From the NCBI GenBank assembly GCA_963514095.1, contig OY741285.1, forward strand, positions 11,665,408 through 11,729,407: a stretch of DNA of 64,000 nt, read 5' to 3'. The notes beneath the pieces were generated by a model. That model saw nothing but the letters and a program-made list of their open reading frames with translations, made no database searches and was not told where the DNA came from. The stretch's first letter is position 1; every line of letters begins with the position of its first letter. The DNA comes from Eutrigla gurnardus. Lineage: Eukaryota; Chordata; Actinopteri; Perciformes; Triglidae. Below are positions 12,428-55,352 of the stretch, piece after piece. A program made the position numbers and the translations under genes.

Positions 12428-12444
12428 GGTTCAGGAAAAGTTCA
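12428..12444 (+). promoter_or_regulatory. DR5 retinoic acid response element (RARE)
   Basis: Two direct hexamers, GGTTCA and AGTTCA, are separated by exactly five bases (GGAAA). Half-sites and spacing are those of the classic RAR-beta-2 RARE, GGTTCA-N5-AGTTCA, bound by RAR/RXR heterodimers. It lies about 1.29 kb upstream of the isoform-2 start codon, at the front of the region expected to be the RAR-alpha-2 promoter. That promoter is retinoic-acid inducible through a DR5 element in mammals, so this is probably the autoregulatory element. The sequence shows the motif; binding is inferred. Confidence 0.8.
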
Positions 12445-13729
12445 GCCGCATAGCATTAGGCAAATTAGGGAGACAGGGCTGGGGGAGAGAAAAATCTGAG
12501 GGTAGGGACTGATGAGAGCATGGGGGGAAAGGGTCAAATTAGTTGGAAGGAGGAGCCCCAAATAAAGAGTGAGAACATAGAGGGGAACTTCCAGGAAAAA
12601 AAGAGCGAGAGAGCGATACAGTCTGGTGCGGCTCTCATTAAGTCAATGAATTCCGGTGTAAAGATATGAAGGACTCATTACTGAGCTTATATAACTTAAT
12701 CACGTCCTCAAATACATTTTTATTTAAAGCCCCCGCACCTAAATTGGAGAAGCCGGTGGGGGGAGGGGGGGGCAGGGCCCGGGTTTGGAGAGAGGGAGAT
12801 CCACGGTGACGTCCCTGAAGGGGTTAAACGTGGGAGGAGCAAACGCATGAAAAGAGAGCGAGGGGTAGGAAGGGGAGAGAAAAAAAAAACGAGCCTAGTG
12901 GGGGTGGAGCCAAAGCCTTCAGCTGCTGTGCCTTGTCACATTTTTTTGCAGAACATGATAGCCTCACGATTTGGTGTGGGAATGATTTAGGCGTCTCTCC
13001 TCTCACTCTCCCCCCCGAATACAAACAAGGCTGCCCGGCGTGTTTCATGGGATACCGGAGAGCTGGGTCTCACCGAGGTAAGCCGCCGGTTGTTGTAGCG
13101 CACGGAGGGAGACCGGTTCATCCACGGGGCTGACAGGAGTCCACCAGCGGCGGGCGCAGACGGGACAAGCCGCCGTAACCCGAAGGACGAACTGCAACTA
13201 GACGGAATTTCCTCCCCCGATCTCCGCGCCGCTGATTCCCCCCGTGTTGTCGTGACGCGGGCGTGGGAGATCTGTGTTCTCTTTGGATTTAAACCACATA
13301 TATCGGCGTGTTTTTTCCCTCTTTATGGTGGTGGATACAGCCTCACAGGCCGAAAGGACCGATCTATTCCGCTGAAGTTATTAAGTGCACATTCCCGGCC
13401 GCGTTGTTGCGTTGGACGCCACGCAGACTGCTCTTTTTTGTGTGTGAAAATCATGACTCCAAATTGAGCGCAGACGATTAAAGGCTCGTTTCAGACACCG
13501 ATTCACTCCTCGGGGGTTTTTTTTCTGAGGGGGTTTCGATCAATAGAGCGCCGCGAGAAGATGCCAAACGTTGAAATGTTCCCGCTGTGCTTGGATTTAC
13601 CACCTTACCTCCGATTTTAATGCAGTTTCACCCCCGCTGAAAAACCCCTCTCGCGTTTTTCTGCAGTTTTTTTGTTGTTTGTTTGTTTTATTTTTTTGAC
13701 AATAACCCCCTGCCATCGTCCTGCTCCGT
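12445..13729 (+). promoter_or_regulatory. Likely rara isoform-2 promoter and 5' leader
   Basis: This stretch runs from the DR5 element to the start codon and becomes GC- and CpG-rich from about 12720. It holds a TATATAA at 12688-12694 and a CRE-like TGACGTCC at 12807-12814. The transcription start cannot be fixed. A textbook splice donor (CCGAG|GTAAGC near 13077) and an acceptor (TTTTTCTGCAG near 13665) raise the possibility of an intron within the leader. RAR mRNAs are known for long leaders with short upstream ORFs, and one is seen at 13561-13620. Confidence 0.5.
13561..13620 (+). other. Candidate 19-codon upstream ORF in rara leader
   Basis: An ATG opens exactly 20 codons including TAA, ending 109 bp before the rara start. 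The peptide would be MPNVEMFPLCLDLPPYLRF. Upstream ORFs are known to damp translation of RAR-beta-2 mRNA; a similar role here is inference. If the leader intron suggested for 13080-13666 is real, this ORF would be spliced out. Confidence 0.35.
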
Positions 13730-48277
<34,548 letters not shown>

Positions 48278-50640
48278 TTGCGGCCCCACCTTTTTCTTAT
48301 TCCTCACGATGCTCTCTGTCTCCTCCCTCGACGTTCTAAAGAGGAGGGGTGAAGGGGGGGGAGGGCCTTGACCCTGACTGCTGAACACGGGAGACTGGCA
48401 GAGCCAACCTCCTCTCCTCCTACGACACAAATCCCCACCTCCTCATCTGCTTTCCCTCACTCTGGAGCACCGTCCCGATGTGTGGGGGGGGCAAGGCCGG
48501 GGCAGGCCGGGGGAACAGGATGCTTCTGAGAGACCACACCGTAAACACTGCTGATGACTCCTGCGTCTCCCTCCACTCTCCCCCTCAAGTGCTGCTCCTC
48601 CCCTCTCCACCTTTTCTCCAAAAAGACTAATGGAAACAAATCTGGATAGAGTGGCGACCAGTTGCGAACGGAACAGAGAGTGTGCGGAGCGCCGCGGGAC
48701 AAATATATGATCGAGGACATACAGACTGACTTGACGAACACCAGACACTTTTTTGTTGTTGTACTCTGAGGCAGACTGCAAGCTTGGGACTTGTCAAAAG
48801 ACCCCCCCCTCCCCTCCTCCTCAAAGACTTGGGGTCTTTTCTCTTTTTCCAACTTCAAACAACAGATTTCGTACAAAAGATATATAAATATATATAGAAA
48901 AAGTTAAGGAACTATTGTGATTGACATGTCCAGAACAGAACGGCAGGTTGAAATGAGGACATGTTTTCTGAGATTAGAAATTGTTGTACTCCTCCACCGT
49001 TTGAATCTTTTCATACCCATCAAGAGTATTGAGAGAGACCTTTCAGTTTGATCACATTTGTACATTATTCCAATTAACAAAAAGCAAGAGATATTGAAAT
49101 GTCTCTCCAGTCTACACATGCAAACACACACAAACGAACACACACACACATACACACACACACAAATGTGCACAGAAAACAAGTCGCAATGAATATCACC
49201 TACTATTCCAGGTTGGATTTGTTTTCCTTTTTTCTTTCTTTTTTTTTTTATTTGCTTCCAGGAGAATGGAAAAAAAATGATTGTATGAACTTGGTTGTAT
49301 GATATGGTCACAGGTCCTTTCAAGAAATCAAATTAATGAAGATTCATTATTAAGGTGTATTTTAAGTAGCCTTTGAGTTTGTGTATATAAGCTGTATTCA
49401 TTTCTTTAAAACTATGAAGAGTTTTAGGCTTCACCTGATTTTTTTTTTTTAAGAATACATTTTATGTGTTTTGTTTATAGGTTTGTGACGCAAGAAAAGA
49501 CATTTGAGCACATTTTACTGAAGGAAGTTCTTTCATGTTTTGTGTCCTACTAAATACTGGACAGACCCTCAACCAATCACTGGCTGTTCAGAATGTGGCT
49601 TTCACAGACAATTTCAACCTCTCCCCTCGCCCCCTTCACTTTTAAAAAAACTCTTTTTACATACAGTAGAATGACAAAGTAGCACTCCAGTCGGGGCATA
49701 GCTTTTTTTGGCCATGTAGCAGCAAGAGATGGTGTTTCTGAAAAAAACGGTGAGCCGGACGCCGCTTGTCGCCCGCCAGGCGCAAGTGAGCCACGGCTCA
49801 GCCTCAAAGACAGTGAAAATGTGAAGAATGGTGTACATACACACTGTATTAAACACACGTGATTCTCGGTAGTCTGAATGGATCAATAATCTGTAGTGGA
49901 TGGGAAAAGACTAGATTGTAGTGATGCCTCTCCTCTGTCAGTGGTCAGGCAAGTGAAGGTCCCAAATGTGATGTTCGTCAACTAAGTCCTCACAAATCTC
50001 CCCCCCCCCCCCCTCCCTGGCAACCTGTGGTAGAAACGAATATGTGACTTTTTTCGCCGGATCCAGAGCAACCTCGCACCCTGTGACTCACTTAACGCCA
50101 AAACGCCTTCACCGTTAACACACACACGTTTCATCTAGACCATCATTACTGTACACACGCCAATGTCTCAGGAAGGAATCATTTTGTGTGCTTGGCCTGT
50201 TCTATGTCCTGTGCTGCACCCCCTTGACCCTCCACAGATGCACACACATACACATACTTCTGCTACTGAGCCCCTGAATTTTTTTTTCTTCACTTATTTG
50301 TTTTTTTTGTTCGGCCTGGCAGACCAGGACTTGTGCAGAGTGACACTTCCCCTGACCCTGCAACGTTAAGACATAGGATGCCAGTGTGGCGTCTCTTCTC
50401 CGAGTCGTTCATGTGTTCATTTTACGTGTATGGTCAAAGCTGCTTTCATCATTTAGGACTTCACCTGTCCAGAACAGCGCACAACTTTTCCCTCCACAGC
50501 TAATCTGGAATAGCAACAGACACACCGTCGGTTTGAGAATTATGGAATATGTTGCAATTTTGTCAAGATTATCAAGCGACTTTGGAAAAAAAAAAAAACA
50601 GCAAAAAAAGATAAAAAATAAAACCAACATTTAATATTAA
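48278..50640 (+). other. rara: rara 3' untranslated region
   Basis: Non-coding stretch from the stop codon to just past a canonical AATAAA at 50617-50622. It is AT-rich in its second half, with T runs and ATATAAATATATAT near 48880. About 2.36 kb, typical of RAR genes. The open frames inside are not supported by coding bias. Confidence 0.75.
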
Positions 50641-50665
50641 AAGAGTTGTTCATGTGTGGTGTTCT
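50617..50665 (+). terminator. rara: rara polyadenylation signal and GU-rich element
   Basis: AATAAA at 50617-50622 is followed within 20-45 bp by a GT-rich block (GTTGTTCATGTGTGGTGTTC, 50644-50663). Together these form the standard cleavage and polyadenylation arrangement. The cleavage point would be near 50635-50642. Confidence 0.75.
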
Positions 50666-51571
50666 TTTCATTCCCTGCTACATAGGTGACCTCTGGAGGG
50701 TTTCATACTTCATACACATAGAGAGGAGGAGTTCGAGGAAAATCAGAAGGCTTTGAAGAAACGTATAAGTGGGGTTAACGGGTCACTCTTATTTAAATTC
50801 AGTGTTGCACATTTGCCTTTACCCACTGAATAAATAGCAGAACCTTCATGGCCATGACCTTAATCAAAACAACGTTAATGTTGGGTTAAAGTGAAACCTT
50901 GTAACTATTGAAAAAGAAATAACATCCTCGCTCTGAAAAGTGTATTCAGTGCAAACACACCCATGCTCAAATTAGTACCCTCAGGGATTTTGCAGGCACA
51001 GCCTTACTTGTTCTACTCCAACCAGTAGTTTGTGGTGCCTAATGTTAGCTAATGGTCCATACTTTGGATGTATTGCGGTTTATGACTATGTTTTAGCAAT
51101 TGCCATTACCCTGTAATCACACACTCACTTTAAGGAAAACACAATAGAATGTATAAGATGGGATGACGTCAGAGACGTCCCATTAGAGTAATTGTTACTT
51201 GATGGTCAGGACAAGGCCCTGACGGGATGGACAACCTGTCTCAAATCACATATTGACACAAGCTGTATGCATTGCACAAAAAATATTAGTACTGAACAAT
51301 TTGTCTTCTCAGTCATGTATTAACAGGTTAATTTTGAGATCATGTCATTGCAACTATTAGCCTATGAACATTTTAAACAAACATTTTTACATCTAATGGG
51401 AGGAAATAACCAACTGATAATGATGGCTCTTTCACATTAGGTTATTGTCTCAATTCAATGTTATTTATAGTGTAATATCACAACAGAAGTTATTTTAGGA
51501 CACTTTACACATTGAGTAGGACTAGAACACTCATCATTTTCAGAGTCAATTACATCAGCCAGGTTCAAGCA
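50641..51571. other. Intergenic, no gene; repeat-like tail
   Basis: No coding potential seen. About 51450-51530 (TCAATTCAATGTTATTTATAG, then AAGTTATTTTAGGACACTTTACA) resembles a common percomorph interspersed repeat from memory, family not known to me; it may be the end of the LINE that follows. Confidence 0.45.
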
Positions 51572-52335
51572 TTACAGCGCAACAGTGAGAAAAAAACAGA
51601 CTTTGAGGCAGAAATCTAAAGCAGACCAGGCTCTTGGGTTCCATCTGCATTTGGTGTTGGTAGTATTATTAGTAGTTTTTTTAAAACAGTAGTAGTCCAT
51701 GGGGACAAGCAGTTGGATCCATCTCAAACATGAGGGATTGTTGTGGTTGTTTTTATTTTCCTCTATTAAAGATGAGTAGGCTGCTCTGGCATTAGAGCCT
51801 TCTTGTGTTTTAAGTCTTGCCAGACGAGGCGGGATTCTTCTAGTTTGATGGAGCACCAGATGATTTCAGGATTACCAAATTTTTGTTTTACTTTACGAGT
51901 TGGAAAGTTATACCATTTTCTTTTTTAGAGGAGCAACAGAGTCGAGAGTTGTTCTCAGTAAGCTTCCAGATTAATCTATAAGAGAATCATTGAATTAAAG
52001 ATCGGTGGAATGGAATCACTTCCTTAAACTACGCTATAGCTCTATCCGATACACCGAAAGAAGTAGCTTTTTCTGAGAGGAGCTGGTCCAGTAATAATAA
52101 TTCAAAAGTTATCAAGTAATGTTCAGATAAAAAATAATCTTGAGGAAAGATTATTAGGTGTTCGATTTCAACGCCATAAACTAAGCCGAGGTCAAGGTTA
52201 TGACAGTGAGTTGGTTTATGTCCACTCTGACTGAAGCCAAACAAATCTATTAATGAGCTAATAATACACTAATGCTATCATTTACAACGTCCACATGAAT
52301 ATTAAAATCTCCCACAATAATTACTTTATCTGATG
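51572..52335 (-). mobile_element. Decayed LINE (L2/Rex-like) endonuclease remnant
   Basis: On the minus strand 52270-52330 reads DKVIIVGDFNIHVDVVND, the GDFNIH signature of the apurinic-type endonuclease of non-LTR retrotransposons (GDFNIH at 52295-52312). After an in-frame stop, 52029-52220 continues HKPTHCHNLDLGLVYGVEIEHLI and SEHYLITFELLL, the end of the endonuclease domain (SDHxLI-like). 51650-51830 adds NARAAYSSLIEENKNN, like the linker before the reverse transcriptase. Order along the minus strand is correct. Stops and frameshifts show it is an old, dead copy. Reverse transcriptase itself is missing. Confidence 0.75.
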
Positions 52336-52598
52336 TAACTATTACTATACTTGATAAAACTCATAAAACATCAAACTCCATAAACCAAACCAATAAACCT
52401 GCAGGCTGTAAATAATGTCAGGGACCTAATGAACACCTCATGAAAAACAGCCTTTATTAATTTTAATGAAATGTCAAAATGGGAAAACAGTCCATTGTGA
52501 TTAGTACAACAAATAAGGTACTATAAATATTGACCACCCAATACTTGTATAATAATTATAATATATATATTATATAAATAAATGTGTGTGTGTGTGTG
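52336..52598. other. Intergenic AT-rich stretch
   Basis: AT-rich DNA, perhaps further decayed LINE sequence, with a short TA tract and a (TG)n run at 52583-52602 that overlaps the L1 target site. Confidence 0.5.
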
Positions 52599-52610
52599 TG
52601 TGCTTATCTT
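52599..52610. repeat. Left target-site duplication of L1-like insertion
   Basis: TGTGCTTATCTT, identical to 54216-54227. It abuts the A-tail end (here T-rich) of the minus-strand element, as expected for target-primed reverse transcription. Confidence 0.85.
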
Positions 52611-54215
52611 TATTTATTTTATTTTTTTTCAATAGAAACTTTATTTATAGATTCCAACCACAGTCAGAACAATGACAGTATATAATACAAATACAAATAC
52701 AAATAGTATGGCATCAAGACATAGTTAACATAAACAAAACAAAATATAAATTAAATGAGATTCAAAGAATATACATTTCTCAGAATATTTCTTCAATTAT
52801 ATTAACAGTGTGTATACATTTTTTATTATCAATTCTTTTGATACATTCAAAGTAGTTCTTGAAGTCGATTTCAAAAGCAGGAAAGAAAGGTCGACCTTTG
52901 GAAAATTTAGATTTATGTATGTGGAATTTAGCGATTAAAATAATCAGATTAATTAAATGTTGCAGATTCCTGTCATTATTATTATAATATAACAGTATAT
53001 CTTTGGCATTCAGGGTAACTGGTTTGTTGGCATGTGCTGTGATGTAAGCTTCAATTTTCTTCCAAAAAATCTGGGAAAAATTACATAAAAAAAAAAGGTG
53101 GCTAATTGTTTCCACTTCTGTATTACAAAATACACAGTTGGTATCAATATTAACAAATTTCGACACAAATTTGTTAGTGGGGTAGATGTTATGAATAATT
53201 TTATATTGAACTTCTTTTATTTTATTAGAAATGGCAAATTTGTGTGGAAGGAGCCATGTTGTTTTCCAGTTAATACCCAAGATAGAAGAAGACCATACAA
53301 ATTTTCCTCTAGGTGTGATTTTCCTTTTCCTGAAAAAATGATTCCTTATATGTTTATTATTACAATGATGACTCATAATGTTAATACCATTAATAAAGAG
53401 GGTAAAGTCAACTTTATCTGCCTCTTGCCTTTCAAAGTGACCTCTTATTAATTGGAGAATGCCGCTAGGAATAGCATTAATTACTGTCTGAAATTCTTTA
53501 TAGGTAACCGGGAAGATTTTAGATGCAAGGAATTCTTCATAACTGAAAACTTCGCCTTCATCATTTTGTAAATCCTTAAGGTGGATTATTCCTTTATCAA
53601 TCCTGTGTTTCAGAAATAGTGATTTATTTTTCCTAGTTATGAACTCGTTGTTCCATATAATAGTTTTATGTGGAGAGAAGTTATGGACAAAACACAGTTT
53701 AGCTGCTGTAAGGGCTTGTTGGTGAAATTTAGATAATTTTAGTGGTAATTTTGAGACATCATAATCACAGTTTAGGAGAAAAGGTAACCCTCCCACTTTC
53801 CCAAAAATATTTTGTGGTATAAAATACCAAAGAGATTCTGTCTTTTTCAGATATTCGTTTATCCATTTTGTTTTAAAGGTATAGTTCATGTCCATATAGT
53901 CTAACAGCTCCATGCCACCATCACCTCTCGGGGCTGCTAAGATCTCTTTTTTTAAACGATGGCATTTGTTTTTCCAGACAAAATTAAGTAGGGTATTATT
54001 TATTTCTTTACAAAGGGATTGTTGAACAAAAAGAGAGAGAGTAGGGTAAACACATCTAGAGATTCCATCTGCTTTACTCAGCAGAACTCTACCTATTAAG
54101 GACAAATCTCTTTGAAGCCACATATTGAATATACTTTTAGTTTTTTGTATTTTAGGCTTAAAGTTCTTTGTTTGACGTTCAGTTAGATTTTTAGAAATAT
54201 GAATTCCGAGATACT
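52611..54215 (-). mobile_element. 5'-truncated L1-like retrotransposon insertion
   Basis: A 1.6-kb minus-strand insertion bounded by a perfect 12-bp target-site duplication. Its 3' end is an A-rich tail (read on the plus strand as TATTTATTTTATTTTTTTTC, 52611-52630). Its 5' end is cut inside ORF2. The retained ORF2 part is open from the truncation to its natural stop at 52780, with no stop or frameshift, so the copy looks recent. It cannot move by itself, having no endonuclease or reverse-transcriptase core. It sits about 80-90 bp upstream of the mki67 CCAAT box. Confidence 0.9.
52780..54215 (-). pseudogene. L1-like ORF2 C-terminal part
   Basis: About 478 codons without interruption; an ATG at 54121-54123 lies inside the domain, and the frame continues upstream as KYLGIHISKNLTERQTKNFK to the truncation. 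KYLGI marks the last part of the LINE reverse transcriptase. Then come WLQRDLSLIGRVLLSKADGI (end of thumb) and a C-terminal domain with a zinc-knuckle-like CVFCN..HLFFLC (Cys-Cys-His-Cys). These match vertebrate L1/Tx1-clade ORF2 proteins. It is a fragment of a transposon gene and not a host gene. Confidence 0.88.
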
Positions 54216-54227
54216 TGTGCTTATCTT
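54216..54227. repeat. Right target-site duplication of L1-like insertion
   Basis: TGTGCTTATCTT, identical to 52599-52610, directly at the 5' truncation point of the element. Confidence 0.85.
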
Positions 54228-54304
54228 ATTTTCATGAGGAAGCCCTCGTCCTCTGATGAAATAAACCTTATGCCCCGCCCTCTTACCAAGTTGTGACGTG
54301 TCAA

Positions 54305-54345
54305 CCAATCACAATCATTCGCGCGGAATTTCAAACATTTTCAAA
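54305..54345 (+). promoter_or_regulatory. mki67: mki67 core promoter: CCAAT, E2F/CDE-like and CHR-like sites
   Basis: In order: CCAAT at 54305-54309 (NF-Y type), TTCGCGCGGAA at 54318-54328 (E2F/CDE-like) and two TTCAAA hexamers at 54330-54335 and 54340-54345, the reverse complement of the CHR core TTTGAA. A GC-rich CDE a few bases from a CHR, with upstream CCAAT, is the layout of late cell-cycle genes controlled by DREAM and B-MYB/FOXM1, a class that includes Ki-67 in mammals. No TATA box is seen. Function is inferred from motif layout. Confidence 0.65.
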
Positions 54346-54399
54346 TCAGATCCCTTTACCGAGTTGAGATCATTCCGCCAGAGTCGTAAACAAAATAGT

Positions 54400-54764
54400 T
54401 CCTTTCGCGTAACAGCAAGTTAATTTTGATGCCGATAACGAAAAATAAGTATGAAACGTAATAAAACAATTATAGAGGATGTGTATCATATCCAACAACG
54501 TCACTTAATTCGATTATTTGTTGAGGTGATCGTGTTTTAGTGCCGCGGAGTGATACCACGGCATATGTGGAAGTGGCGAGAGGCGTCAAATGACGGCCGT
54601 ACGAGATAGCATACGTTAGCCATTAGTCGATGTACATTGTAAGGTATGGTAGGATATCAAGTGTGCGGTTTTTCTGATATTATATAGTAAAAGTCAGCGT
54701 TGCCACATCCCAGTCGATGTGTATGGATCACGAGAAGTTGGCCTGTCTTTGAGCGGACTTCCAG
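54400..54764 (+). other. mki67: mki67 exon 1, non-coding (start approximate)
   Basis: The 3' end is the donor TTCCAG|GTAAGACT at 54765. The transcription start is not visible and is placed 50-100 bp after the promoter motifs. The exon has no frame leading into the FHA coding sequence, so it is 5'UTR. Confidence 0.5.
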
Positions 54765-55249
54765 GTAAGACTCACAAATGTGTTTTTAATACGTGGTTTA
54801 AACCGAAGGCCACGTAACGTTGCTTAAATTGTAGCATGACACGTTTAACTTAAAAAACGTATCTTACTTGTAGTCGTTTCTACGTTAACTAATATGTCCG
54901 AGAGTAACAACGTGCACGTGGGGCTACGCAGAATTGTCAGTCGCGTTTTAACGTAATGTAACGTTACGCTTAAAACAAACCGCTGAGTTACAACGATAAC
55001 GTCGTATTGCGTTAACGTTGAAACATAACGTTGGCGAAAAGAGATGCCAATAGCTATCGTGGAATTGGTAACTTCAAAGACGAATCGTTTAGCGCTTGCC
55101 TTGCACGTTTCCTGAAGGCTTTTTTCAACGATAACATGTTGGCCCTATTCTCCTAAAATGTATCTTTTATTTACCTAACGTCAACCGGACGTCGTTGTAG
55201 TTTTACGCTAGCTTTTGGTAACGTTGTTCGTGTTTGCTAATGTTTCCAG
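54765..55249 (+). other. mki67: mki67 intron 1, rich in TAACGTTA-like motifs
   Basis: 485 bp between donor GTAAGA and acceptor TGTTTCCAG. It holds more than a dozen copies of ACGTT/AACGT-type words, including TGTAACGTTACG and GCGTTAACGTTG, and keeps many CpGs. This pattern suggests an unmethylated promoter-proximal region. Confidence 0.7.
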
Positions 55250-55263
55250 GTAACGTTACGAAA

Positions 55264-55352
55264 ATGCCACTGCATGGGAAAATAGTCGTGATTAAGAGGA
55301 GTGGAGGAGACGGGACTGAGTTTCCTCTGACTGCAACGTGCTTATTTGGAAG
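55264..55352 (+). CDS. mki67: mki67 exon 2 (first coding): FHA start
   Basis: The exon itself begins at 55250 after TTTCCAG. It encodes MPLHGKIVVIKRSGGDGTEF and FPLTATCLFGR, the first strands of the FHA domain, closely like IKRSG..FPLS..CLFGR in mammalian Ki-67. It ends in phase 2 (AG|GTGAGA). Confidence 0.93.

Noticed and set aside
13060..13666. Intron in the rara leader (donor CCGAG|GTAAGC, acceptor TTTTTCTGCAG)
   Set aside because: Both sites look good, but without transcript data an untranslated intron cannot be supported, so it is mentioned only as a possibility.
52190..52210. AGGTCAAGGTTA as a nuclear receptor site
   Set aside because: It lies within the decayed LINE endonuclease sequence and has no proper spacing for RAR/RXR.
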